In this document: positions 16,881 through 26,237 of the stretch, piece after piece
How the letters are laid out: every line of letters begins with the position of its first letter
Numbering within the stretch: the first letter of the stretch is position 1
Assembly (NCBI RefSeq): GCF_934330165.1
Contig: NZ_CAKRGI010000010.1
Span: 1-62,888, forward strand
Length of the DNA stretch: 62,888 nucleotides
Direction: 5' to 3'
Origin: an uncultured Mediterraneibacter sp.
GTDB lineage: Bacteria; Bacillota; Clostridia; Lachnospirales; Lachnospiraceae
Notes under the pieces: generated by a model
Databases searched by the model: none
Seen by the model: only the letters and a program-made list of their open reading frames with translations
What the model was told of the DNA's origin: nothing
Translations under genes and position numbers: made by a program

Positions 16881-18125
16881 ATGAAAATGAAAGCAGATGC
16901 AGTGATCGTAGGAACAGGTGTGGGAGGACTTTTCAGTGCATTGAACCTTCCCCGGGATAAAAAGATTATTATGATCACAAAGTCAGATTTAGAGAGCAGT
17001 GATTCATTTCTTGCACAGGGTGGAATCTGTATGCTTCATGACCAGGATGATTATGAAAGCTATTTTGAAGATACGATGAAAGCAGGACATTATGAGAACC
17101 GGAAAGAATCTGTAGATATTATGATCCGAAATTCCAGAGAGATCATTCAGGATCTGATCGGATATGGTGTTGAATTTCAGAAAGAGTCAGATGTTCTGGA
17201 AAGTGAGTCTGCTGAAGAAGGAAATCAGGAAAAAGGAAGAAAGCCGGAAACGGATAAGCCGTTGGAAGAAATTTATGCATTTACAAGAGAAGGGGCTCAT
17301 TCCAGACCGAGAATCCTTTTCCATGAGGATGTTACAGGAAAAGAAATTACAAGTAAACTGATTGCACAGGTACAGAAGCTTGCGAATGTGGAAATTTACG
17401 AATATACTACAATGACGGACATTATTGTAGAAGATGGAATCTGTAAGGGAATCTACGCAAAAGATAAGGATGGTCAGGAACTGGAGATTTATGCAGATGA
17501 TACGATCTGGGCAAGTGGTGGTATTGGAGGAAGATATCAGCATTCTACCAATTTCCCTCATCTGACCGGGGATGCACTGGATATTTCTGAAAAGCATGGA
17601 ATCCGCCTGGAACATCTGGATTATGTGCAGATCCATCCGACAACACTGTATTCCACAAAGCCGGGAAGACGTTTTCTGATCTCAGAATCTGTCCGGGGAG
17701 AGGGTGCGATCCTTTTAGATAAGAATAAAGAGCGGTTTGTAAATGAACTCCTTCCGCGGGATGTGGTAACAAAAGAGATCCGGAGACAGATGAAGAAAGA
17801 CGGAACAGATCATGTATGGCTTTCCATGGAACGGATCGATAAAGATACAATACTGAAGCATTTCCCGAATATTTATCATCATTGTCTGGAAGAAGGATAT
17901 GATGTGACAAAGGAATGTATTCCGGTTGTTCCGGCACAGCATTATTTTATGGGAGGAGTCTGGGTTGATTCTGACAGTAAAACTTCCATGGATCATCTTT
18001 TTGCTGTGGGAGAGACAAGCTGTAACGGAGTGCATGGAGCAAACCGGCTGGCAAGTAATTCGTTGTTGGAGAGTCTGGTATTTGCGAAGCGTGCGGCAAA
18101 GAAAATTGGAGGAGAACAGGTATGA
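16881..18125 (+). CDS. nadB: L-aspartate oxidase NadB (short form)
   Basis: A 414-residue flavoprotein that oxidises aspartate to iminoaspartate for NadA. FAD-binding motif VIVGTGVGGLFSALNL at the N-terminus; SSDSFLAQGG and the fumarate-reductase-like HPTT (in VQIHPTTLY) and RGEGA follow; the terminal FAD motif is GVHGANRLASNSLLE. It is about 120 residues shorter than the E. coli enzyme because the C-terminal helical domain is missing; this short form is usual in this group. In anaerobes the electron acceptor is probably fumarate. The start is taken as 16881 (TGGAG at 16870-16874); an ATG at 16869 is an alternative. Confidence 0.93.
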   Translation: MKMKADAVIVGTGVGGLFSALNLPRDKKIIMITKSDLESSDSFLAQGGICMLHDQDDYESYFEDTMKAGHYENRKESVDIMIRNSREIIQDLIGYGVEFQKESDVLESESAEEGNQEKGRKPETDKPLEEIYAFTREGAHSRPRILFHEDVTGKEITSKLIAQVQKLANVEIYEYTTMTDIIVEDGICKGIYAKDKDGQELEIYADDTIWASGGIGGRYQHSTNFPHLTGDALDISEKHGIRLEHLDYVQIHPTTLYSTKPGRRFLISESVRGEGAILLDKNKERFVNELLPRDVVTKEIRRQMKKDGTDHVWLSMERIDKDTILKHFPNIYHHCLEEGYDVTKECIPVVPAQHYFMGGVWVDSDSKTSMDHLFAVGETSCNGVHGANRLASNSLLESLVFAKRAAKKIGGEQV

Positions 18126-18976
18126 ATACAATTACAATGACACTTCAGGCAGATCATCTGATCCTGGAGGCTTTAAAAGAAGATATTTCCAGTGAAGACG
18201 TTAGTACGAATGCGGTGATGAAGGAGTATGTCAAAGGAGAAGTAGAACTGATCTGTAAGCAGGACGGTATTATTGCAGGATTGGATGTATATCGCAGGGT
18301 CTTTGAACTGCTGGATGATAAGACGGAGACAGAATTTTACTGTAAAGACGGCGATGAAGTTAAAAATGGTCAGTTAATGGGCAAGGTGACAGGTGATATC
18401 CGGATTCTGCTTTCGGGAGAACGTGTGGCTCTGAACTATTTGCAGAGGATGAGCGGAATCGCAACCTATACACACTCCGTAGCAGCTCTGCTGGAGGGAA
18501 GTAAGACGAAACTTCTTGATACAAGAAAGACAACACCGAACATGAGAATTTTTGAAAAATATGCAGTCCGTGTCGGTGGCGGTTATAACCATCGGTATAA
18601 TCTTTCAGACGGAGTACTTCTGAAGGATAATCACATCGGTGCAGCAGGCAGTGTTACGGCAGCAGTCAAAATGGCAAAGGAATATGCACCGTTTGTCCGA
18701 AAGATTGAGATCGAGGTTGAAAATCTGGCAATGGTAAAAGAAGCAGTAGAGGCAGGGGCAGACATCATCATGCTGGACAATATGTCAACGGAAGATATGA
18801 GCGAGGCGATCCGGATCATTGACGGAAGAGCAGAGACAGAGTGTTCAGGAAATGTGACAAAGGAAAATATCGGCAGACTGACAGCACTTGGAGTCGATTA
18901 TATTTCCAGTGGAGCATTGACGCATTCTGCACCGATACTTGACATTTCCATGAAAAACCTTCATGCTATAAATTAA
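18122..18976 (+). CDS. nadC: Nicotinate-nucleotide pyrophosphorylase NadC
   Basis: A 284-residue quinolinate phosphoribosyltransferase that converts quinolinate and PRPP to nicotinate mononucleotide. Visible family motifs: ALNYLQRMSGIAT, LLDTRKTTPNMR, YAVRVGGGYNHRYNLSD with KDNHIG, and EIEVENL then IIMLDNM; the catalytic Arg, His and Lys positions are kept. The start overlaps the nadB stop as ATGA. It completes the de novo NAD route encoded here. Confidence 0.96.
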   Translation: MNTITMTLQADHLILEALKEDISSEDVSTNAVMKEYVKGEVELICKQDGIIAGLDVYRRVFELLDDKTETEFYCKDGDEVKNGQLMGKVTGDIRILLSGERVALNYLQRMSGIATYTHSVAALLEGSKTKLLDTRKTTPNMRIFEKYAVRVGGGYNHRYNLSDGVLLKDNHIGAAGSVTAAVKMAKEYAPFVRKIEIEVENLAMVKEAVEAGADIIMLDNMSTEDMSEAIRIIDGRAETECSGNVTKENIGRLTALGVDYISSGALTHSAPILDISMKNLHAIN

Positions 18977-19009
18977 GAAGAGAAACCACAGTAGTAGAAA
19001 GGAAGAGGT

Positions 19010-19552
19010 ATGATGACAGGATCAGAACGAAGAACTGCCATTATAAATCAGATAAAGAACAGCACCGTTCCTGTATCCGGGAAAGCACTGGCAGCACAGT
19101 ATGCAGTGAGCCGTCAGGTGATCGTGCAGGATATTGCACTGATCCGTGCGGCAGGACATGAGATTATTTCCACCAACAGGGGCTATCTTCTCAATGAGGA
19201 TGCATCCGTACAGCGGACATTTAAGGTAAAACATACGGATGCTCAGGTAGAAGAAGAATTATATTCTATTGTGGATCTTGGAGGAAGCGTAAAAAATGTC
19301 ATGGTAAACCACAGGGCCTATGGACATATGGAAGCGGAGCTGAATATTACTTCCAGGCGTAAAGCAGCGGAATTTTTAGATGATATCAAGACGGGAAAAT
19401 CCAGTCCGTTAAAGAATATTACCTCAGATTATCATTACCATGTAGTGGAGGCTGACAGCGAGGAAACTCTGGATATGATCGAGGATGCACTTCGGGAGAA
19501 AGGATTTCTTCTGGAACAGGAAGAATGGGAAAAAAAGCAGTATCACGCATAA
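19010..19552 (+). CDS. niaR: NiaR (YrxA-type) nicotinate-responsive repressor
   Basis: A 180-residue regulator: an N-terminal HTH_11 winged helix (about 5-60, SGKALAAQYAVSRQVIVQDI) and a 3H domain (about 75-170) named for its conserved histidines, here in KHTDAQ, MVNHRAYGH and DYHYHVVE. NiaR binds nicotinic acid and, with metal, represses nad and niacin-uptake genes. Its position as last gene of the nad operon gives a feedback loop, and the palindrome at 15855-15867 is the likely target. Two adjacent ATG codons (19010 and 19013) follow GGAAGAGG; either could be used. Confidence 0.93.
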   Translation: MMTGSERRTAIINQIKNSTVPVSGKALAAQYAVSRQVIVQDIALIRAAGHEIISTNRGYLLNEDASVQRTFKVKHTDAQVEEELYSIVDLGGSVKNVMVNHRAYGHMEAELNITSRRKAAEFLDDIKTGKSSPLKNITSDYHYHVVEADSEETLDMIEDALREKGFLLEQEEWEKKQYHA

Positions 19553-19562
19553 CGGAAGAAAG

Positions 19563-19597
19563 AGAGGTTAGACATCAGGAACCGGTGTCTGACCTCT
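19563..19597 (+). terminator. Hairpin after niaR, weak terminator or attenuator
   Basis: AGAGGTTAGACA (19563-19574) pairs along 12 bp, with one G-T wobble, with TGTCTGACCTCT (19586-19597). The T run is missing, so termination would be partial. A TTGACA (19597-19602) begins on the last stem base and could be the -35 box of the next gene, with a weak CAAAAT 17 bp on. Confidence 0.5.
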
Positions 19598-19689
19598 TGA
19601 CATCTTCGGGAATATTCTGCAAAATAAGAACTGATAAAGTGAAAGAAAAGAGATGTTCCGTCGTATCATACGACAGGATGGAGTTATAT

Positions 19690-20913
19690 ATGGAAGAAAT
19701 AAAAAAGTTTCTGAAGGAAGTTTTAAATAGAGAATTTATACGTGCGGTCATCAGCAGTCCAAAGGAAAAAGCGGGAACTGCGGTGCTGCTGGAGTGTGGA
19801 ACAGAACCGGTTCAGGGAATTTTGAAGATAAAAGTACGTCCGCTGGAAAAAGGAGGAGAATTATTTTTCCAGCTGGAAGCATTTACAAAGACGCAGGCAT
19901 TCCACCGAAATTTAAATCCCGAAGCGGCAGGTGAGATTCTGGCTGTAGTGATGGAGCGTTTTGGACAGATGCAGCTGGAAACTGTGAGTCAGGACTGTAC
20001 GGTGCTGATCAGTAAAAAAAGAAAGGTGACGATCCGCAGAAAGCAGAAAAAGATCAGAGCAAAGGCGGCAGATTTGTCCCATAACCGGAAAAAGCGTTAT
20101 ATTTTGGAAGAGGGTGTTGCAGTTCCGTTTCTGCAGGATCTTGGAGTTATGACGCAGGACGGGAAGATTGTGCATACAAGATTTGATAAGTTCCGCCAGA
20201 TCAACCGTTTTCTGGAATTTATCGAAGATATCCTGCCGCAGCTTGACAGAGGAAGAGAGCTGACGATCCTGGATTTTGGCTGTGGAAAGTCGTATCTTAC
20301 TTTTGCGATGTATTATTATCTGCATGAATTGAAAAAATATGACATACGCATTATAGGACTGGATCTGAAGAGTGAGGTGGTCCGGCACTGTAATGAGCTG
20401 GCAGAAAAGTACGGATATGAAAAGCTGCAGTTTTTAGAGGGAGATATTGCGGATTATGAAGGAGTAAACCGTGTGGACATGGTGGTGACGCTGCATGCCT
20501 GCAATACGGCAACAGACTATGCACTGGCAAAGGCAGTCGGGTGGAATGCAAAAGTGATTCTTTCAGTTCCATGCTGCCAGCATGAGATCAATGGGCAGTT
20601 TGAAGCGGGGGAGACCCCGGAGGTACTTGCTCCGGTGATGGAGTATGGTCTGTTAAGAGAACGGTTTGCAGCATTGGTAACAGATGGACTGAGAGCAGAG
20701 TATCTGGAAAGCGAAGGATATGAAACCCAGGTACTGGAATTTATTGATATGGAACATACACCAAAGAATATTCTGCTGCGTGCAGTCAGGAGGGGGAAGA
20801 CTGACGGGGCAATAGAAGCGAAGAGCAGAAAGAAGCTGGAAGAGTGTGAGGTATTTCTGAATATCCAGCCGACACTGGGCAGGCTCCTTTCAGAAAAGAG
20901 CAGGCATCAGTGA
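19690..20913 (+). CDS. SAM-dependent methyltransferase of unknown substrate
   Basis: A 407-residue protein. Residues about 1-150 form an N-terminal domain ending in a basic stretch (KKRKVTIRRKQKKIRAKAAD), possibly RNA-binding. Residues about 190-360 form a class I methyltransferase (Methyltransf_25/31 type): motif I LTILDFGCGKSYLTFAMYYY, motif II IIGLDLK, and a post-motif VVTLHACNTATDYAL followed by SVPCCQHEING. The paired CC before QHE is typical of this family, whose target is probably RNA. The start at 19690 uses GGATGGAG; a palindrome GTCGTA-TCA-TACGAC (19660-19674) lies just upstream and could hide the ribosome site. Confidence 0.75.
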   Translation: MEEIKKFLKEVLNREFIRAVISSPKEKAGTAVLLECGTEPVQGILKIKVRPLEKGGELFFQLEAFTKTQAFHRNLNPEAAGEILAVVMERFGQMQLETVSQDCTVLISKKRKVTIRRKQKKIRAKAADLSHNRKKRYILEEGVAVPFLQDLGVMTQDGKIVHTRFDKFRQINRFLEFIEDILPQLDRGRELTILDFGCGKSYLTFAMYYYLHELKKYDIRIIGLDLKSEVVRHCNELAEKYGYEKLQFLEGDIADYEGVNRVDMVVTLHACNTATDYALAKAVGWNAKVILSVPCCQHEINGQFEAGETPEVLAPVMEYGLLRERFAALVTDGLRAEYLESEGYETQVLEFIDMEHTPKNILLRAVRRGKTDGAIEAKSRKKLEECEVFLNIQPTLGRLLSEKSRHQ

Positions 20914-20980
20914 CGGGATTTTAGAAAAGGATCATAGAAAAAGATAAGCACTGGCGATGGGATTTCAGGGAGAATAAATA

Positions 20981-23428
20981 ATGATAAAAAAAATAGTAAA
21001 GGGAATTGTGCTGTTGGCATTTTTTGCCGGGGCATTGTTGATAAGTAATTATGTGATGAACCGTGGAACGGACGATAAGATTATGACAATGGGTGAGCCG
21101 ACGCTTCCGGTAGTTTCTTTTACCGTGAGTGGTCAGGAAATTAATCTGCTGTCCGGGTATGTAGATCAGATGGATGTCACTGCCATGCGTGATACGATCA
21201 CTCCGCTGGAGAGTAATGGAACGCTTCAGGCTGAGATCGCAGAGAATGGAAATAAGATCAGTAAGATCAGCTATAAAGTTTATTCACTGGATGGAGCAGA
21301 TACTTACGCAGAAGGAAAAGTCAAAGAAGAGGATGGAAAGGTTACGCTGGAACTGGGAACCGCACTGGATCAGTCAGCACAGGAGGCGGTGCTGAAGCTG
21401 ACTCTGACGCTGGGGAGTGGTGAAGCACAGAAAAAGGTGAATTATTTCACCCGGATCGAGAAACCGGATGAAATTACTGCGTGGAAGTGTCTTACATTTG
21501 CAAAAGATTTTCATACAAAGGCACTGGATCAGAGTGATGAAGATACACTGACTATGTATCTTGAGCCGGGAGAAGAGAGCGATAATACGACGTATCAGAC
21601 TGTCAATATCCACTCAGATATCACCCATATCCAATGGGGAAGCCTGAATCCGGAGATCGTAGGCGATGTGCAGTGGAGTCTGAAGGAAAGCAACAGTGTA
21701 TATACATCTATCCTTGCAAAATATCAGGTGCGTTGTCAGGATGATAAAGAGGAAGCGGCACTGTATAATGTAAAAGAATTTTTCAGGATCCGGTCTGTGG
21801 GAGATACGATCTATCTGCTGGATTATAACCGGGATCTGCAGGAAGTGTTCAGCGGCAGCAGAAGTGTGATAGATAAGAATGGAATCCTGCTGGGGATCGT
21901 GCCGGAAGATGTGCCTTATGAGACAAATGAGAAGGATTCGATCCTTGCCTTTGTGCAGAACCATACTCTGTGGATGTATAATAAGAAAAACGAGGAGCTG
22001 ACCAAAATTTTCAGCTTTGCGGAGGAAGATACACAGGATGTGCGGAGTCTGAATGATCAGCATGCGGTACGGATCATCAGTATGGACGATCATGGAAGTA
22101 TTGCCTTTGCGGTTTATGGATATATGAACCGGGGAGAGCATGAAGGAGAGGTTGGTGTCGGTATTTATTATTTTAATGTGGACAGTAATCTGATTCAGGA
22201 GAAAGGCTTTATTCCGAGTACAAAATCTTTTGCCATTGCAGAAGATGAACTGGGAAAGATGGTTTATTATAATCATGCACAGGAGCTGCTGTATGTGCTT
22301 GCAGACCAGGTTCTCTACAGGATCGATCTTGATAAGAACCAGCAGGAAGTGCTTGCAAAAGGTCTGGAAGCCGGAGCGTATGCAGTTTCTGATGACGGAC
22401 ACCAGCTGGCTTATCAGACGGCCGGAGAGAAAGATGCGGCAAAGGAGATCCGGGTGATGGATCTTTCCGGTGGGGACGAATATAGTGTGAAAGCAGCAAA
22501 GGATGAAGCTGTTCGCCCGCTGGGATTCCTGAATGGAGATTTTATCTATGGAATTTTGCGGACTTCCGATGCCGGAAAGACAGCATCCGGTGAGAAGACG
22601 ACTCCGATGTATCAGCTTGAGATCCATGATTCAAAAAATAAAAAAATAGCGGAGTATTCTTTTGAAGATCAGGGAATCTATATTTCTGATATTTTGATTG
22701 AGGGAAATATGGTGACACTGAACCGTCTTGCGAAAGCAGGAGAGATTTATAATGTTACTTCACAGGAATATATTACAAATAATGTAGAAAAGAAAGATAC
22801 GAAGATTTCTCTTACCTCATACAGTTCGGAGAAGCTGGGAAAGCAGTATCGTTTTACTTTTGCAGAGGGAATCGAAAAGACGGAGGTGAAGCTGCTCCAG
22901 CCGGATCAGCAGGTAGCCGAAAATGCACTGACGATCGTTCTGAAAGGAAAGGATGACCGTGTGAAATATTATGTGTATGGTATGGGTGAACTGGTCGGAA
23001 TCTACGATAAAGCAGGCTATGCGATCCAGAAGGCGGAAAAAATTTCCGGTGTTGTGATCTCATCGGAACAGGCTTATGTATGGGAAAAAGGAAACCGGGA
23101 TCTGGTATATTCCATTGAAGATGTTGCAGTGACAAAGGAGAGCGGAGAAAGTTCACTGGAGGCATGTGAACGGTATATGAAATCATATGAGGCGGAGAAG
23201 ACAGATCTTACGGGCTGTACGCTGGATCAGGTATTGTATGTGATCAATAAGGGCTGCCCGGTGATCGCTCTGACAAGTGCAGATCATGCGATTCTGATGA
23301 CCGGATATTCCAAGACAGATATCACGTATTTTGACCCGGATACAGGGGCATCGCAGACTGTGACTATGGATGAGATGAATGCTATGGTGGCAGGAAGTGG
23401 AAATACCTTTATCGGGTATATTAAGTAA
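20981..23428 (+). CDS. Membrane-anchored protein with beta-propeller-like body and C39-like C-terminus
   Basis: An 815-residue protein with a single N-terminal transmembrane segment (about 5-26) and the rest outside. Residues about 45-160 are a beta-rich domain; about 240-660 carry repeated short strands with regular turns (MVYYNHAQELLYVLADQVLY is one), suggesting a WD40/TolB-like propeller. The last 80 residues resemble the papain-like C39 fold: LDQVLYVINKGCPVIALTSA, HAILMTGYSKTDITYFDPDT and a Cys 13 residues before the HAIL histidine. No N-terminal catalytic Cys of a true C39 peptidase is obvious, so it may be an inactive or atypical peptidase. It lies 67 bp after the methyltransferase gene; the role is unknown. 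Confidence 0.6.
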   Translation: MIKKIVKGIVLLAFFAGALLISNYVMNRGTDDKIMTMGEPTLPVVSFTVSGQEINLLSGYVDQMDVTAMRDTITPLESNGTLQAEIAENGNKISKISYKVYSLDGADTYAEGKVKEEDGKVTLELGTALDQSAQEAVLKLTLTLGSGEAQKKVNYFTRIEKPDEITAWKCLTFAKDFHTKALDQSDEDTLTMYLEPGEESDNTTYQTVNIHSDITHIQWGSLNPEIVGDVQWSLKESNSVYTSILAKYQVRCQDDKEEAALYNVKEFFRIRSVGDTIYLLDYNRDLQEVFSGSRSVIDKNGILLGIVPEDVPYETNEKDSILAFVQNHTLWMYNKKNEELTKIFSFAEEDTQDVRSLNDQHAVRIISMDDHGSIAFAVYGYMNRGEHEGEVGVGIYYFNVDSNLIQEKGFIPSTKSFAIAEDELGKMVYYNHAQELLYVLADQVLYRIDLDKNQQEVLAKGLEAGAYAVSDDGHQLAYQTAGEKDAAKEIRVMDLSGGDEYSVKAAKDEAVRPLGFLNGDFIYGILRTSDAGKTASGEKTTPMYQLEIHDSKNKKIAEYSFEDQGIYISDILIEGNMVTLNRLAKAGEIYNVTSQEYITNNVEKKDTKISLTSYSSEKLGKQYRFTFAEGIEKTEVKLLQPDQQVAENALTIVLKGKDDRVKYYVYGMGELVGIYDKAGYAIQKAEKISGVVISSEQAYVWEKGNRDLVYSIEDVAVTKESGESSLEACERYMKSYEAEKTDLTGCTLDQVLYVINKGCPVIALTSADHAILMTGYSKTDITYFDPDTGASQTVTMDEMNAMVAGSGNTFIGYIK

Positions 23429-23450
23429 TAGAAGAGAAGTGATGAAAGAG

Positions 23451-23483
23451 AAGAGAATCTGCAGGCGGCGGGTTCTCTTTTAT
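23451..23483 (+). terminator. Intrinsic terminator
   Basis: AAGAGAA (23451-23457) pairs with TTCTCTT (23473-23479), followed by TTATATATA. Confidence 0.6.
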
Positions 23484-23512
23484 ATATAGTGGTTTTCCCT
23501 GCATACTACAGA

Positions 23513-23556
23513 AAAAAATACAGGCGGTGGAACTTCTGTTCCATCACCCGTATTTT
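23513..23556 (-). terminator. Intrinsic terminator of the rplY/ctc gene
   Basis: On the minus strand, AAAATACGGGTGATGGAAC pairs with GTTCCACCGCCTGTATTTT around an AGAA loop with one bulge and one mismatch, followed by a T run. It is also flanked by T on the plus strand, so it can act in both directions. Confidence 0.8.
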
Positions 23557-23624
23557 AAAAATCCATGTAAGCAGCGAACCAGAAGAGGCGTCTGTACAAG
23601 ACTCTGGCGACTGCAACAATAACT

Positions 23625-24224
23625 TTATGCTTCAGCTGCTTCGTCTGCGTTGGTATCTTCAGCTTCAAGGTCAGAAGCTTTTACATGAACTTCCGTGATC
23701 GTTACAACCGTAGCATCAACATCGGTCATAAGATCAACGTCTTTGTCTTTGGCGATCGGAAGATCAGCCACACGGATGGTATCACCAACCTTGAGATCTC
23801 CGACATCTACTTCAACTTTTTCTACCAGTGCAGCAGGAAGAGCCTTGAAAGAAATCTCCTGTAACATCTGCTGTGGTACACCGGCAGCAAGTTTATCAAG
23901 GTTGACAAGATGGATCTCAGCAACAGAATGAACTTTCTCATTGCTTACAAGTGCCTGAAAATCAATCTCATCAACATAACCCTTTAATGGATTGTAGTCA
24001 ACTTCTTTAATCAGTGCATCATAAGTCTGACCATCAACTTCGAGCATTACCTGTCCACCTTTGTTCTCAACTTTCAGAAGTTTTTCAACATCTGCTTTTT
24101 CCATTTTAAGTGGAATGCTCTCTTTCATTTCACGGCCGAAAATACAACCGGTAACAAATCCTTCGCGTCTAAGTTTTTTGGCTTTGATCGACATGTCTCT
24201 TTTTTCAGCTTTTAAAGTATTCAT
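23625..24224 (-). CDS. rplY: 50S ribosomal protein L25 / general stress protein Ctc
   Basis: A 199-residue two-domain L25 of the Ctc (TL5) type that binds 5S rRNA on the large subunit. The N-terminal L25 domain (about 1-90) has the family pattern KAKKLRREGFVTGCIFG, and the beta-rich C-terminal domain (about 95-185) ends in DLPIAKDKDVDLMTDVDATV. A short acidic Ala/Glu tail follows. The ATG has GGAGGAAAAG upstream. It is monocistronic, with its own terminator at 23513-23556. Confidence 0.95.
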   Translation of the reverse strand: MNTLKAEKRDMSIKAKKLRREGFVTGCIFGREMKESIPLKMEKADVEKLLKVENKGGQVMLEVDGQTYDALIKEVDYNPLKGYVDEIDFQALVSNEKVHSVAEIHLVNLDKLAAGVPQQMLQEISFKALPAALVEKVEVDVGDLKVGDTIRVADLPIAKDKDVDLMTDVDATVVTITEVHVKASDLEAEDTNADEAAEA

Positions 24225-24659
24225 TTATCTTTTCCTCCAAATTCTGAATCCGCTTAGCAGCCTTCAACTTTCTGTACAAGTAGGTATTGTTAAGTGCTTT
24301 TTCTTTGCTACAGTTACACTATAGCACCGAATGTCAAGGGTCTGGAAAAGCAGAAGAATCAGACAGGCTGAAAAATTAAGACTTTTTTCTCCGAAAAATA
24401 CTTAAAAAATGAAAAAATTAAGCTTTTTAATAAAAGAATTGAAAAGATTCTTGTGAAAATGATCAAAAAGAGCGTAAATTCTCATGGAAATAGAAAAAAA
24501 TCGCTGAAAATACAGCACGTTGTATAAAGAAAGCGGTGTATCATGAAAGAAAGCAGTATATTATGAAAACGAACAGGATTTGCTGAAAAAATAGAAAATA
24601 ACACCGAATATGGTGTATAATAAAAATAGTATGCAAAAAGAAAATCAGGAGGAAGATGC
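24225..24659. other. 435-bp AT-rich intergenic region
   Basis: This region separates divergent genes. It holds a minus-strand TTGACA (24337-24332) that may be the -35 box for rplY, an imperfect tandem repeat of about 20 bp (units resembling TCATGAAAGAAAGCAGTATA, 24520-24570), and TATAAT at 24616-24621 on the plus strand as the probable -10 of the next gene. No further gene was found. Confidence 0.4.
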
Positions 24660-26237
24660 GTGGGCAGATATTTAAATTCCAATGCAGATGGATTTGGTAA
24701 AATCGTTAATTCTGAAATTTATGTGGACAAAACGGGTATGTTGAGCTATACGAATCAGGTACTGAATACAATGCAGGGATATCTTTGCGTTAGCCGTCCG
24801 AGAAGATTTGGAAAATCGACAGCGGCAAATATGCTTACAGCATATTATAGCTGTGGGTGTGATTCCAAAGCACTTTTTTCGGGATTCAAAATTGCAAAAG
24901 ACAAAGATTTTGAAAAATATTTGAATCATTATAATACGATTTCTCTTAATATGCAGGAATTTCTGAGCAGAAGCAGGGATGTATACGACTTGCTGGAGCG
25001 GATGAAAAAACTGGTGCTTCGCGATATGAAAAGAGAGTATCCGGATGTGGATTATTTTGATGAAAATGATCTGATCGAGGCAATGCAGGATGTATATGAA
25101 GAGACAAGACGACCGTTTGTTGTCATTATTGATGAATGGGACTGCATTTTTCGGGAGTATAAAGAAGACAAAGAAGCACAGGAGATTTATCTTGATTTTC
25201 TGAGAGATATGTTGAAAGATAAGCCGTGTATCCATCTTGCATATATGACGGGGATTCTTCCTATAAAAAAATATGGGACTCATTCAGCTTTGAATATGTT
25301 TGATGAATTTTCAATGATCGATCCCGGACCGATGGCAGAGTATGTTGGATTTACGGAAGAAGAAGTCGCTTCATTGTGCGAAAAATATAAGATGGACGGA
25401 GAAGAAGTAAAATGCTGGTATGACGGGTATTCTTTTGATAAAGTTCCGGCTGTTTACAGTCCAAGATCGGTTGTCAGTTGTATGAGATTTGGTAAAATCG
25501 GAAATTACTGGAATCAGACGGAGACGTTTGAAGCGTTGAAGATTTATATTGATATGAATTTTGATGGATTGAGGGAAGATGTACTGAGCATGATGGCAGG
25601 AGAATCAGTTCCTGTAAATACTGGTAGTTTTATCAATGATATGGCTACATTCAGGACGGAAGATGATGTGCTGACCCTGCTGATCCACCTTGGTTACCTG
25701 GCATATGATTATGAAAATAAGACCGTAAGAATCCCTAATAACGAAATACGGGGAGAATATGTGAACAGTGTAGCTGTATCAGAATGGGGAGAAGTGTCGA
25801 CCGCATTGAAAAATTCTGCAGATACATTAAATGCAATCTGGCAGAAACGATCTTTGCAGGTAGCAGAGGGAATCAGGCAGGCACATTTTGAAACAGCACA
25901 TATACAATACAATGATGAAAATGCATTAAGTTATACAATTTCACTGGCATTATATGCAGCAAGAAATTTTTATACCGTACACCGGGAACTGGCAGGCGGA
26001 AAAGGATTTGCTGATCTTGTATTTGTACCAAGAAAGAAATTTCAGGAAAAACCAGCGTTGATTGTAGAACTAAAGTGGGATAAAAGTGCCAGGGGAGCGA
26101 TTGAGCAGATCCGGCAGAAAGAATATTTTGAGAGTTTAAAAGAATATCAGGGAAATATGCTTTTGGTCGGGATTAACTATAATATCAGAACCAAAGACCA
26201 TGAATGCGTGATAGAGGAATTAAAGAAAGACAAATGA
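24660..26237 (+). CDS. AAA-ATPase-like / PD-(D/E)XK nuclease family protein
   Basis: A 525-residue protein of the PF09820 (AAA-ATPase_like) plus PF08011 (PD-(D/E)XK nuclease) architecture. It opens GRYLNSNADGF...EIYVDKTGM, followed by an unusual Walker A (SRPRRFGKST) near residue 47 and a Walker B (FVVIIDEWDCIF) near 155. The nuclease core near 445-485 is GKGFADLVFVPRKK then ALIVELKWDKSARGAIEQI, a D...ExK site. Such genes are multicopy in gut Firmicutes and Bacteroidetes; roles in defence or mobile DNA have been suggested but not proven. It starts with GTG after CAGGAGGA and overlaps the next gene as ATGA. Confidence 0.82.
   Translation: MGRYLNSNADGFGKIVNSEIYVDKTGMLSYTNQVLNTMQGYLCVSRPRRFGKSTAANMLTAYYSCGCDSKALFSGFKIAKDKDFEKYLNHYNTISLNMQEFLSRSRDVYDLLERMKKLVLRDMKREYPDVDYFDENDLIEAMQDVYEETRRPFVVIIDEWDCIFREYKEDKEAQEIYLDFLRDMLKDKPCIHLAYMTGILPIKKYGTHSALNMFDEFSMIDPGPMAEYVGFTEEEVASLCEKYKMDGEEVKCWYDGYSFDKVPAVYSPRSVVSCMRFGKIGNYWNQTETFEALKIYIDMNFDGLREDVLSMMAGESVPVNTGSFINDMATFRTEDDVLTLLIHLGYLAYDYENKTVRIPNNEIRGEYVNSVAVSEWGEVSTALKNSADTLNAIWQKRSLQVAEGIRQAHFETAHIQYNDENALSYTISLALYAARNFYTVHRELAGGKGFADLVFVPRKKFQEKPALIVELKWDKSARGAIEQIRQKEYFESLKEYQGNMLLVGINYNIRTKDHECVIEELKKDK

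Noticed and set aside
24520..24570. CRISPR array or regulatory repeat array
   Set aside because: The roughly 20-bp units are few, imperfect and without spacers. No cas gene is present in the window.
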